27,991 nt of DNA from contig CAISIP010000169.1 of NCBI GenBank assembly GCA_903885415.1, positions 1 to 27,991 on the forward strand, in the 5' to 3' direction. The position numbers and the translations under genes were made by a program. The DNA comes from an uncultured beta proteobacterium. GTDB taxonomy: Bacteria > Pseudomonadota > Gammaproteobacteria > Burkholderiales > Burkholderiaceae_C. Under the pieces are notes generated by a model. The model ran no database searches. It saw only the letters and a list, made by a program, of their open reading frames with translations, and was not told the origin of the DNA. Below, one piece after another: positions 8,331 through 15,694 of this stretch (position 1 is its first letter; every line of letters starts with the position of its first letter).

Positions 8331-9332
8331 ATGCAACCGCGCGATCAGCAGCCTGCCAGCCAATTGCCCCGGCACCGCTTTGTATTTCTGACGCTGCCCA
8401 ACTACACCATGATCGCGCTGGCCAGCGCGGTCGACGCGCTGCGCATGGCCAACCGGGTGACGCAGCGCGAGGTCTACGAATGGTCGCTCGCGACGCTCGA
8501 CGGCAAGCCGGCGCTGGCGAGCAACGGGCTGTCGATGTCGCCCACCGTGGCCATCGAAGACATCGGACCCGCCAACATCGTCTTCGTCGTCGGCGGCATC
8601 CTGGTGGAGCAGGCGGTGACGCCGGCGCTGCTGGCGGCGTTGCGCCGGCTGGCGCAGCGCCACGTCGCGCTTGGCGCGCTGTGCACCGGCGGCTACGCGC
8701 TGGCTAAGGCCGGGCTGCTCGACAAGTACAAGGCGGTGATCCACTGGGAAAACATGTCGGCGCTGCGTGAAGAATTTCCGCGCGTGGTGTTTTCCGATCA
8801 ACTGTTCGCGATCGACCGCGACCGCTACACCTGCACCGGCGGCATTGCGCCGCTGGACCTGATGCTGCACATCATCAACGCGCACCAGGGCCGCGACATC
8901 GCGCCGCTGATCTCCGAGCAGTTCATCCTGGACCGCATCCGCAACGACCAGGACCGCCAGCACATACCACTGCAGGCACGCGTGGGCCTGTTCCACGAGA
9001 ACCTGATCGAGGCCGCCGCGCTGATGCAGGCCAATATTGAGGAGCCACTGCCCTTGGACGAGATAGCCACGCTGGTGGGCGTTTCCAGGCGCCAGATCGA
9101 GCGGCTTTTCAAACGCTATGTGGGACAGGTGCCGACGCGCTACTACCTGGATATGCGCCTGCGCCGCGCGCGCGAACTGCTGCTGCAAACTGCGATGTCG
9201 GTGATGGAAATTGCAGTCGCCTGCGGCTTCCAGTCGCCGCCGCATTTTTCCAAGTGCTACCGCAGCCTGTTCGGGCATACGCCCAGCGCCGAGCGCCAGT
9301 TCAGCCGGTCCGCCGCCCTGTCGCCACCCTGA
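8331..9332 (+). CDS. GlxA-family AraC-type regulator, GbdR-like
   Basis: 333 residues. The N-terminal two thirds form a DJ-1/PfpI-like amidotransferase domain (FLTLPNYTM, then GALCTGGYALAKAGLLD with an elbow Cys and VIHWEN). The C-terminal third (about 225-325) is an AraC helix-turn-helix pair: LPLDEIATLVGVSRRQIERLFKR and MSVMEIAVACGFQSPPHFSKCYR. Pseudomonas GbdR, the betaine/dimethylglycine-responsive activator of choline catabolism, has this architecture. The choline and betaine genes immediately downstream make the same role likely here. It probably activates the operon that starts 182 bp downstream. Ligand and target are inferred; GlxA regulators of other catabolic pathways share the same domains. 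No clear ribosome site precedes the ATG at 8331. Confidence 0.85.
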   Translation: MQPRDQQPASQLPRHRFVFLTLPNYTMIALASAVDALRMANRVTQREVYEWSLATLDGKPALASNGLSMSPTVAIEDIGPANIVFVVGGILVEQAVTPALLAALRRLAQRHVALGALCTGGYALAKAGLLDKYKAVIHWENMSALREEFPRVVFSDQLFAIDRDRYTCTGGIAPLDLMLHIINAHQGRDIAPLISEQFILDRIRNDQDRQHIPLQARVGLFHENLIEAAALMQANIEEPLPLDEIATLVGVSRRQIERLFKRYVGQVPTRYYLDMRLRRARELLLQTAMSVMEIAVACGFQSPPHFSKCYRSLFGHTPSAERQFSRSAALSPP

Positions 9333-9514
9333 GGCGGCGAGCGCGCCACCGCGCGACGCCATGCCAAAAACGCGTGGCGCCCGTGCGTACCGCTCATGTC
9401 GTACGACGACAACCCCGGGTCGCTAATGTGCCACTTGGCGCCAGATGGCGACCGTACCATTTTGCGTGCCTGTGATATCCGTGCTTCGCACCGCGCTTTT
9501 TGAGAGCTTTAACC
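9333..9514 (+). promoter_or_regulatory. Presumed promoter/operator region of the corrinoid operon
   Basis: This 182-bp gap between the regulator and the first operon gene contains the palindrome GTCGTACGAC (9398-9407), the palindrome TGGCGCCA (9436-9443), and TGGCG repeated at 9436 and 9446, one helical turn apart; another TGGCGC lies at 9375. AraC-type activators commonly bind direct repeats, so TGGCGNC is a candidate site. GAGAG at 9502-9506 is a plausible ribosome site for the ATG at 9515. No cobalamin riboswitch signature was recognised. Confidence 0.4.
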
Positions 9515-10219
9515 ATGGCTGAAGAGTTTGAAGACGACCTGGACCTGAACACCCTCAATGACGAGGATCTGACCGAGCAGGTGCACGACGACCTGTACAA
9601 CGGCCTGCGTGACGAGGTAATGGAGGCGACCCACATACTGCTCGGCCGAGGCTGGAGCGCGGCGCGCGTTCTCGACGACGCGCTCGTCGAAGGCATGCGC
9701 ATCGTCGGCGTCGACTTTCGCGACGGCATCCTGTTTGTTCCTGAGGTGCTGCTGGCCGCCAACGCGATGAAGGGAGGCATGGGGATACTGCGCCCCCTGC
9801 TGGCCGAGACCGGCGTTGCGCCGATCGGCAAGATGGTGATCGGCACCGTGAAGGGCGACATCCACGACATCGGAAAAAACCTGGTCGGCATGATGATGGA
9901 GGGCGCCGGGTTTGAAGTCATCGACCTGGGCATCAACAACCCGGTTGACAAGTACCTGGCCGCGCTGGAAGAGCACAAGCCCGACATCCTGGGCCTGTCG
10001 GCGCTGCTGACGACAACCATGCCGTACATGAAGGTGGTGATCGACACGCTGAAGGAAAAAGGACTGCGCGACGACTACATTGTTCTGGTCGGCGGAGCGC
10101 CGCTGAACGAGGAGTTCGGCAAAGCCGTCGGGGCCGACGCCTATTGCCGCGACGCCGGCGTCGCCGTCGAGACCGCCAAGGCGCTGATCGCTGCCCGGCG
10201 CGCCGCAGCCGCTGTCTGA
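9515..10219 (+). CDS. Corrinoid (cobalamin-binding) methyl-carrier protein
   Basis: 234 residues, the size of MtaC/MtbC/MttC-type corrinoid proteins. Residues 23-100 form the four-helix cap (B12-binding 2 domain: EATHILLGRGW, FVPEVLLAANAMKGGM). Residues 104-225 form the Rossmann-like B12 domain with the base-off/His-on motif D115-x-H117-x-x-G120, then SALLTT and GGAPL. The cobalt would shuttle between Co(I) and methyl-Co(III) while carrying a methyl group between methyltransferases. The same modules occur inside MetH. An acidic N-terminal extension of about 20 residues (EEFEDDLDL) is visible. The ATG at 9515 is preferred over one at 9500. It is first in the operon, and the next gene starts eight bases after its stop. 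Neighbours supply a pterin methyltransferase and a reactivator. Confidence 0.93.
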   Translation: MAEEFEDDLDLNTLNDEDLTEQVHDDLYNGLRDEVMEATHILLGRGWSAARVLDDALVEGMRIVGVDFRDGILFVPEVLLAANAMKGGMGILRPLLAETGVAPIGKMVIGTVKGDIHDIGKNLVGMMMEGAGFEVIDLGINNPVDKYLAALEEHKPDILGLSALLTTTMPYMKVVIDTLKEKGLRDDYIVLVGGAPLNEEFGKAVGADAYCRDAGVAVETAKALIAARRAAAAV

Positions 10220-10227
10220 GCAACGCC

Positions 10228-10845
10228 ATGGGCGAGCGCCTGTCAACGCTGGTCATCGCCTGCGGTGCCCTGGCGCACGAAATCGTCGCGCTGCGAAGGC
10301 TCAACGACTGGCCGTATATGGACATCCAATGCCTGCCCGCCGAGTTGCACAACCGGCCCGAAAAAATTCCGGCGGCGGTGCGCGAGAAGATTCAACGCGC
10401 GCGCGGTCGCTACGCGTCGATCTTTGTCGCCTACGCGGACTGCGGAACCGGCGGGTTGCTCGATGCGGTGCTGCAGGAAGAGGACGTGGAGCGCATACCC
10501 GGCGCGCATTGCTATGAATTTTTTGCCGGCAGCGCGGCCTTTGCCGAGCTGTCGGACGCCGAGCCCGGAAGCTTCTACCTGACCGACTTTTTGGCCCGGC
10601 ACTTCGAACGTCTGGTGATCCACGGTCTGGGCATCGACCGTCACCCGGAGCTGATGCCGCAGTACTTCGGCAACTACCGCCGGCTGGTCTACCTGGCGCA
10701 GGTCGCGTCGCCCGATCGGGTCGCCGAGGCCCGCGCCGCCGCGCGGCGACTGGGCCTTGCATTTGAATGCCGTATCACCGGCTATGGGGAACTTGCCCAC
10801 AGCCTGCGCCGGGCCACAGAAGGAGTCGTTCGATGGCAAAACTGA
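10228..10845 (+). CDS. DUF1638 protein
   Basis: 205 residues, cytoplasmic, with no membrane segment. The start at 10228 follows the corrinoid gene by eight bases; a longer frame from 10144 overlaps that gene and begins with an Arg-rich shadow sequence. Conserved-looking features are CGALAHE (C12), the glycine-rich ADCGTGG (C72) and HCYEF (H94, C95). These match the DUF1638 family, which has no established function but recurs beside corrinoid methyltransferase genes in methanogens, acetogens and proteobacteria. Its position between the corrinoid protein and folate enzymes suggests an accessory role, for example corrinoid loading, a metal-dependent step or protein assembly. This is inference; the Cys/His set could bind a metal. 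Confidence 0.8.
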   Translation: MGERLSTLVIACGALAHEIVALRRLNDWPYMDIQCLPAELHNRPEKIPAAVREKIQRARGRYASIFVAYADCGTGGLLDAVLQEEDVERIPGAHCYEFFAGSAAFAELSDAEPGSFYLTDFLARHFERLVIHGLGIDRHPELMPQYFGNYRRLVYLAQVASPDRVAEARAAARRLGLAFECRITGYGELAHSLRRATEGVVRWQN

Positions 10846-11174
10846 TAGTGATTTCCTGGCGCGACATACCGGCGCAGGTGCTGGTCAAGCTCGGGCGCGA
10901 GACCGCCAAGGTGCAGCTCTCGCACCGCTTCCAGGAGGCGGTCGACCGCGCCGCGATGCGCGCCGGCAAGTCCGGCTCCGAGGCCTACCTGGCGGACTGG
11001 AAGCGCAGCGAGCCGCGCCGCTGCGGCGACGAGCTGCACGCCGAAGCCGCCGCCGAAGCCGCTCGCATCGAGGCCCGTTATGGCGACGACGACCTGCTGC
11101 GGCTGATCCGCTCGCACGGACTCGAGCAGCCGACCGGCGACGCGGTGCCTCCGGTGGCCGGTGGGGACGCCTGA
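10833..11174 (+). CDS. Small 'virulence factor'-family protein
   Basis: 113 residues from the ATG at 10833, overlapping the DUF1638 gene by 13 bp, with AAGGAG just upstream. It starts with a strand-like IVISWRDIPAQV, continues with amphipathic helices (HRFQEAVDRAAMRAG, YLADWKR) and ends in an Asp/Gly/Pro-rich tail. It resembles the family labelled 'virulence factor' in databases, a name with no bearing on this setting. The fixed place between DUF1638 and MetV suggests a small subunit or assembly factor of the corrinoid/folate system (inference). There is no signal peptide, no membrane segment, and only one Cys (RRCGDE). The function is unknown. Confidence 0.7.
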   Translation: MAKLIVISWRDIPAQVLVKLGRETAKVQLSHRFQEAVDRAAMRAGKSGSEAYLADWKRSEPRRCGDELHAEAAAEAARIEARYGDDDLLRLIRSHGLEQPTGDAVPPVAGGDA

Positions 11175-11653
11175 TGCGCGTCGTGCGCCGCTGGTCGGTA
11201 CGCCACGCACGCGGGCTTGAGGTTTTTTATCAGGCCTTCGAGCGCGCGCTGGTGGCGCTGCACCCGCTGTGGAAGGCCATCGGCTACGAGCGGCTGGAGA
11301 GACCGGTGGCGACGCTGGAGAAAGCCGTCAAGGGCCTGCTGTTCGACTGCCAGATGTGCGGCCAGTGCGCACTGAGTTCCACCGGCATGGCCTGCCCGAT
11401 GAACTGCCCCAAGACGCTGCGCAACGGTCCCTGTGGCGGCGTTCGACCCAACGGCAACTGCGAGGTCAAGCCCGACATGGTCTGCGTCTGGTTGGATGCC
11501 TATGCCGGCAGCCAGCGCATGGTCGCAGGGCGCGAGGCGATCCGGGTGGTGCAGTTTGCGGTGGACGGCCGCTTGCAGGGGCGCTCGAGTTGGCTCAAGG
11601 TCGCGCGCGACAAGTCCTCAGTCGGCGCAGCGCAGACCTTGGCACGGCCATGA
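11174..11653 (+). CDS. metV: MetV-like methylenetetrahydrofolate reductase C-terminal (Cys-rich) protein
   Basis: 159 residues; its ATG overlaps the previous stop by one base (TGATG). Residues 59-104 carry eight Cys: C-x2-C-x2-C (59, 62, 65), ACPMNC (74, 78), GPCGG (87), NCEV (96) and VC (104). The motif with NCPKTLRNGPCGG matches the 'MTHFR C-terminal' family (PF12225 type). In acetogens this is MetV, the metal/Fe-S partner of MetF. It would form a complex with the MetF-like protein, whose gene overlaps it by 4 bp, and could bring electrons from or to a carrier other than NAD(P)H. The N-terminal 55 residues are basic and helical. The type of cluster (Zn or Fe-S) cannot be told from the sequence. 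Confidence 0.83.
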   Translation: MRVVRRWSVRHARGLEVFYQAFERALVALHPLWKAIGYERLERPVATLEKAVKGLLFDCQMCGQCALSSTGMACPMNCPKTLRNGPCGGVRPNGNCEVKPDMVCVWLDAYAGSQRMVAGREAIRVVQFAVDGRLQGRSSWLKVARDKSSVGAAQTLARP

Positions 11654-12681
11654 GATTCGAAGACGAACCGGTCCCCGGCTACCCGCTGCCGATACTGCCC
11701 GGCCACACCTCGCCAGGCCGCCTCGAACGCGTGTTGCGCAGCGGGGCCTTCGCGGTCACTTGCGAACTCGACCCGCCCGATTCAGCCGACCCGCAGGATG
11801 TGTACCGGCGCGCGCGGGTTTTCGACGGCTATGCGGACGCGATCAACGCGACCGATGGCAGCGGTGCCAACTGCCACATGTCGAGCCTCGCAGTGTGCGC
11901 GCTGCTCACGCGGGTGGGTTACGCGCCGGTGATGCAGATATCGTGCCGCGACAAAAACCGCATCGCGATCCAGGGCGACATCCTCGGCGGCGCCGCGATG
12001 GGCGTCGCCAACATGCTGTGCCTGACGGGCGACGGCGTGCAGTCGGGCGACCATCCGCAGGCCAAGCCGGTGTTCGACCTCGACTGCATGTCGCTGCTGG
12101 AGATCGGACGCACGCTGCGCGATGGGCACCGATTTCAAAGCGGGCGCAAGCTGAGCTTTGCCCCGCGGGTCTTCTTCGGCGCCGCAGCGAACCCCTTCGG
12201 CCTGCCCTATGCATGGCGCGCCGACCGGATGGCGAAGAAGGTCGCCGCCGGCGCACAGTTCATCCAGACGCAGTACTGCTACGACATAGCGCGGCTGCGC
12301 GCTTTTATGGCCCGCGTCGACGAGCTCGGACTGCTGGGCAAGGTGTTCATCCTGGTCGGCGTCGGGCCGCTGCGATCGGCCAAGGCGGCCGAATGGATGC
12401 GCAGCAACGTGCCGGGAGTCCACATACCCGACAGCGTCATCCGGCGCATGGCCGGCGCCGACAACCCGACGCAGGAAGGTCGACAGATCTGCATCGACAT
12501 GATCCAGGAATGCCGCGCCATCAGGGGCGTGTCGGGAATTCACATCATGGCCTACCGGCAGGAAGACAGCGTCGCGGAAATCATCGGACGATCGGGTGTG
12601 CTCGCCGGCCGTGTTCCCTGGTATCCGGGGCGCGACAGTGCACACCATCCCGCAACCGAAGCCCGCAAGGAAACAGCGTGA
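11650..12681 (+). CDS. metF: Methylenetetrahydrofolate reductase (MetF-like)
   Basis: 343 residues from the ATG at 11650 (ATGA overlap with metV). It interconverts 5,10-methylene-THF and 5-methyl-THF using FAD. Family landmarks are the active-site Glu in CELDPPD (about residue 39), the ISCRDKNRIAIQGDILGGAAMG block, LCLTGDG (about 123-129), FGAAANPFG and the TQYCYD strand. The TIM-barrel length is slightly longer than the usual 290-300 residues because of N- and C-terminal extensions. Sitting between metV and a methyl-THF:corrinoid methyltransferase, it either oxidises methyl-THF coming from demethylation of betaine-type compounds or makes methyl-THF for methionine synthesis. The electron carrier is unknown. 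A housekeeping metF may exist elsewhere in the genome. Confidence 0.92.
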   Translation: MRFEDEPVPGYPLPILPGHTSPGRLERVLRSGAFAVTCELDPPDSADPQDVYRRARVFDGYADAINATDGSGANCHMSSLAVCALLTRVGYAPVMQISCRDKNRIAIQGDILGGAAMGVANMLCLTGDGVQSGDHPQAKPVFDLDCMSLLEIGRTLRDGHRFQSGRKLSFAPRVFFGAAANPFGLPYAWRADRMAKKVAAGAQFIQTQYCYDIARLRAFMARVDELGLLGKVFILVGVGPLRSAKAAEWMRSNVPGVHIPDSVIRRMAGADNPTQEGRQICIDMIQECRAIRGVSGIHIMAYRQEDSVAEIIGRSGVLAGRVPWYPGRDSAHHPATEARKETA

Positions 12682-13589
12682 CCGACACCATCATCAGCTC
12701 AGCGACGCGAGAGGTCGTCATCGGCTTCGACCGGCCCTTCGTCATCATCGGCGAGCGCATCAACCCGACCGGACGCAAGATACTGGCCGCCGAAATGCTG
12801 GCCGGCGACTACAGCCGCGTGATCGCCGACGCGCTCGCGCAGGTCGAGGCCGGTGCGCATATGCTCGATGTGAACGCCGGTATTCCGCTCGCCGATGAGC
12901 CGGCGCTGCTGGCGATGGCGATACAGCTGGTGCAAGGCGTCACCGACGTTCCGCTGTCGATCGATTCGTCGATCGTCGCCGCGCTGGAAGCGGGTCTGGC
13001 GGTCTACAAGGGCAAGGCGCTGGTCAACTCGGTCACCGGCGAGGAGGAGCGGCTCGAGTCGGTGCTGCCGCTGGTAAAGAAATACGGCGCGGCGGTGGTG
13101 GCGATCTCCAACGACGAGACCGGCATTTCGCAGGATCCCGCTGTGCGTTTCGCGGTGGCCAAGAAGATCGTCCAACGCGCCGCCGACTACGGCATACCGG
13201 CCTGCGATATCGTCGTCGACCCGCTGGTGATGCCGATCGGCGCCATCAACCAGGCCGGCGTGCAGGTGATGGCGCTGGTGCACCGGTTGCGCCACGAGCT
13301 CAAGGTCAACACCACCTGCGGCGCGTCCAACGTCAGCTTTGGACTGCCCGAACGCAACGGCATCAACGCCGGTTTTTTGACCATGGCGATCGCCTCCGGA
13401 ATGACCTCGGCGATCACCAACCCCCTGCACGCCGAGGTGGTCAAGGCGTGCATGGCGGCCGACGTGATGATGGGCCATGACCCCGACTGCATGCGCTGGA
13501 TTCGCAAGTTCCGCGAAGCACCGGTGATGGGCGCCGATGGCGAAATGGGCCGCGGCCGGCGCGAAACCGGCAAGCGCCGGCGGGTCTAA
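12678..13589 (+). CDS. Methyltetrahydrofolate:corrinoid methyltransferase (pterin-binding domain)
   Basis: 303 residues from the GTG at 12678 (GTGA overlap with metF; AAGGAA five bases upstream). The frame extends far upstream through metF, but only this start gives the family N-terminus. It is a pterin-binding TIM barrel: IIGERINPTGR at the start, LDVNAG, DVPLSIDSS, NSVTGEEER, SNDETGI, VDPLVMPIG and NTTCGASNVSFGLPERN. These are shared with acetogen AcsE/MtgA-type enzymes and the folate module of MetH. It moves the methyl group between methyl-THF and the corrinoid protein encoded at 9515. The C-terminal 25 residues are Gly/Arg-rich and poorly structured. The reaction is reversible, so direction depends on supply. 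Confidence 0.92.
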   Translation: MTDTIISSATREVVIGFDRPFVIIGERINPTGRKILAAEMLAGDYSRVIADALAQVEAGAHMLDVNAGIPLADEPALLAMAIQLVQGVTDVPLSIDSSIVAALEAGLAVYKGKALVNSVTGEEERLESVLPLVKKYGAAVVAISNDETGISQDPAVRFAVAKKIVQRAADYGIPACDIVVDPLVMPIGAINQAGVQVMALVHRLRHELKVNTTCGASNVSFGLPERNGINAGFLTMAIASGMTSAITNPLHAEVVKACMAADVMMGHDPDCMRWIRKFREAPVMGADGEMGRGRRETGKRRRV

Positions 13590-13594
13590 CAGCC

Positions 13595-15631
13595 ATGGCA
13601 GGCAAGGACGCGCTGGTCGTCTTCACCCCTTCGGGCAGGCGCGGCCGCTTTCCGATCGGAACGCCAGTGCTGCAGGCGGCGCGATCGCTCGGCGTCGACA
13701 TCGACTCGGTCTGCGGCGGGCGCGGCATCTGCGGGCGCTGCCAGGTGGTGGTGGCCGAGGGCGAGTTTGCCAAGCACGGCGTGCGCTCGCACGCCGACAA
13801 CCTCAGCGGCTACGGCGCCGTCGAGCAGGCCTACTGCGCCACCCAGCCGCTGGCGCCCGGGCGTCGGCTGTCGTGCTCGGCGCTGCTGCAGGGCGACGTG
13901 GTCATCGACGTGCCCGCGACCAGCCAGGTGCACCGTCAGGTGGTGCGAAAGGCCGCTGAGGCGCACGACATTCACCTCGACCCGGTGATCCGGCTGCACT
14001 TCGTCGAGGTACAGCAACCCGATATGCACGACCCTTCGGGCGACTTGCGCCGGCTCGAAGACGCGCTCGAATTCGAGTGGCGCCTGAGCGACCTGCAGTG
14101 CGATGTGCGCGTGCTGCAGCAACTGCAGCAGGCACTGCGCCAGGGCGACTGGAAGGTGACGGTGGCCGTGCACGGCGGCGGCCAGATCATCGCGGTCTGG
14201 CCGGGTTTTCGCGAGCACGCGTTCGGTATCGCGATTGACGTCGGATCGACCACCATTGCCGCGCACCTTTGCAATCTGGCGACCGGCGAGGTGGTCGCCG
14301 CTGCCGGCGTGATGAACCCGCAGATTCGTTTTGGCGAAGACCTGATGAGCCGGGTGTCGTATGTGATGATGAATCCCGGCGGCGAGCACGCGATGACAAC
14401 CGCGGTGCGCGACGCGCTCAACGAACTCGCCACCGACGTGGCGCAGCAGATCGGCATGGCGGCCACCGATATCCTGGAAGCCACCTTCGTCGGCAACCCG
14501 ATCATGCACCACCTGCTGCTGGGCATCAATCCGGTCGAGCTCGGCGGCGCGCCGTTCGCGCTGGCGACCGACCGCGCGCTCACGCTGTGGGCGGTCGAGA
14601 TCGACTTTGCGATCCACCGCAACGCGCGCATCTATGTGCTGCCATGCATCGCCGGCCATGTCGGCGCCGACACCGCGGGCGTCTTGCTCGCCGAGCGACC
14701 CGACCTGTCCGACGAGATCACGCTGCTGGTCGACGTCGGCACCAACGCCGAAATTGTCCTGGGCAACAACCAGCGCCTGCTCGCTTGCTCCAGCCCCACC
14801 GGCCCCGCTTTCGAGGGCGCGCAGATCAGCTGCGGTCAGCGCGCCGCGCCCGGCGCGATCGAGCGCGTGCGCGTCGACCCACAGACGCTGGAGCCGCGCT
14901 TCAAGGTGATCGGCTGCGACCGGTGGTCCAACGAAGAGGGCTTCGAAGAGGCGGTCGCCGCATCCGGCGTAACCGGCATCTGCGGCTCGGGCATCATCGA
15001 GATACTGGCCGAGCTGTATCTCGCAGGCGTGATACGCCACGACGGCGTCATCGACGGCGCGCTGGCTGCGCGCAACCCGCGCATTCAGAGCGACGGCCGC
15101 ACATTTTCTTATCAGGTCTGTGCCGCACGCCAGGGCGCGCGGGCGATCAAGGTAACGCAGAACGACGTGCGTGCGATACAACTGGGCAAGGCCGCGCTGT
15201 ACGCGGGCGTGCGGCTGCTGATGGAGCGCATGGGCATCGAGCGGGTCGACCGGATCCGCCTCGCCGGCGCCTTCGGCAGCCACATCGACGTGAAGTACGC
15301 CATGGTGTTGGGCATGATTCCGGACTGTGCGCTCGACCATGTCAGTTCGGCGGGTAACGCCGCCGGAACCGGTGCGCGCATCGCGCTGCTCGACCAGCGA
15401 TCGCGGCGCGAGATCGAGCAGCTGGTGCGCCGGGTGGAGAAAATCGAGACCGCGGTGGAACCGCGCTTTCAGGAGTTTTTCGTCGAGGCGATGGCCATAC
15501 CGCACCTCAACGCGCCCTTCGAGCGGCTGCGCGAGGCGGTGACGCTGCCCGAGCGCGGCGGGGTCCACAGCGAATCGTCCGTGCGCAGCCGGCGCGCTTC
15601 CCGGCGCGGGCAGGGCCACGGCGGCGCCTGA
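13595..15631 (+). CDS. ASKHA/2Fe-2S reductive activator of corrinoid protein (RACo/RamA type)
   Basis: 678 residues starting five bases after the methyltransferase. Residues 1-105 form a plant-type ferredoxin domain whose 2Fe-2S ligands are C40, C46, C49 and C81 (C-x5-C-x2-C...C). A linker (about 110-205) follows, then an actin-like ATPase (ASKHA) domain with DVGSTT (215-220), DVGTNAE (380-386), GPAFEG (403-408) and AGAFGSH near the C-terminus. Proteins of this kind use ATP to push an electron onto inactive Co(II) corrinoid and restore Co(I). It would repair the corrinoid protein encoded at 9515, which is expected to oxidise often in an aerobe. The last 30 residues are Arg/Gly/Ser-rich and look disordered. 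The ferredoxin or flavodoxin reductase partner is not in the window. Confidence 0.92.
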   Translation: MAGKDALVVFTPSGRRGRFPIGTPVLQAARSLGVDIDSVCGGRGICGRCQVVVAEGEFAKHGVRSHADNLSGYGAVEQAYCATQPLAPGRRLSCSALLQGDVVIDVPATSQVHRQVVRKAAEAHDIHLDPVIRLHFVEVQQPDMHDPSGDLRRLEDALEFEWRLSDLQCDVRVLQQLQQALRQGDWKVTVAVHGGGQIIAVWPGFREHAFGIAIDVGSTTIAAHLCNLATGEVVAAAGVMNPQIRFGEDLMSRVSYVMMNPGGEHAMTTAVRDALNELATDVAQQIGMAATDILEATFVGNPIMHHLLLGINPVELGGAPFALATDRALTLWAVEIDFAIHRNARIYVLPCIAGHVGADTAGVLLAERPDLSDEITLLVDVGTNAEIVLGNNQRLLACSSPTGPAFEGAQISCGQRAAPGAIERVRVDPQTLEPRFKVIGCDRWSNEEGFEEAVAASGVTGICGSGIIEILAELYLAGVIRHDGVIDGALAARNPRIQSDGRTFSYQVCAARQGARAIKVTQNDVRAIQLGKAALYAGVRLLMERMGIERVDRIRLAGAFGSHIDVKYAMVLGMIPDCALDHVSSAGNAAGTGARIALLDQRSRREIEQLVRRVEKIETAVEPRFQEFFVEAMAIPHLNAPFERLREAVTLPERGGVHSESSVRSRRASRRGQGHGGA

Positions 15632-15642
15632 GGTTTTGTAGA

Positions 15643-15660
15643 CTGCGGTTAGCGCCGCAG
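15643..15660 (+). terminator. Small hairpin between reactivator and betB
   Basis: CTGCGG, six bases, then CCGCAG: a perfect 6-bp stem 11 bases after the reactivator stop, in a 63-bp gap that is the largest in the operon. No T-run follows. It could lower read-through into the bet genes or protect an mRNA end. A TAGACT hexamer just before it might alternatively be a -10 element of a separate betB promoter. Confidence 0.35.
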
Positions 15661-15694
15661 ACGGTGCGGTGACAAGACATTTTCAAAGGAAACG

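Noticed and set aside
9333..9514. Cobalamin riboswitch upstream of the corrinoid gene
   Set aside because: A GCCACTTGG stretch vaguely recalls the B12 box, but the rest of the conserved core and the pairing arms were not found.
10833..11174. Virulence-related role
   Set aside because: This is only a database family label; the gene sits inside a metabolic operon and has no secretion or toxin features.
11433..13589. Apparent 718-residue protein ending in the pterin methyltransferase
   Set aside because: The upstream part is out of frame with metV and metF. The GTG at 12678, with AAGGAA five bases before it, is the sensible start.
13586..15619. A 677-codon open frame antisense to the reactivator gene
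   Set aside because: It mirrors the codon positions of a well-supported gene in high-GC DNA. The translated product is His/Arg/Asp-rich without any recognisable domain.
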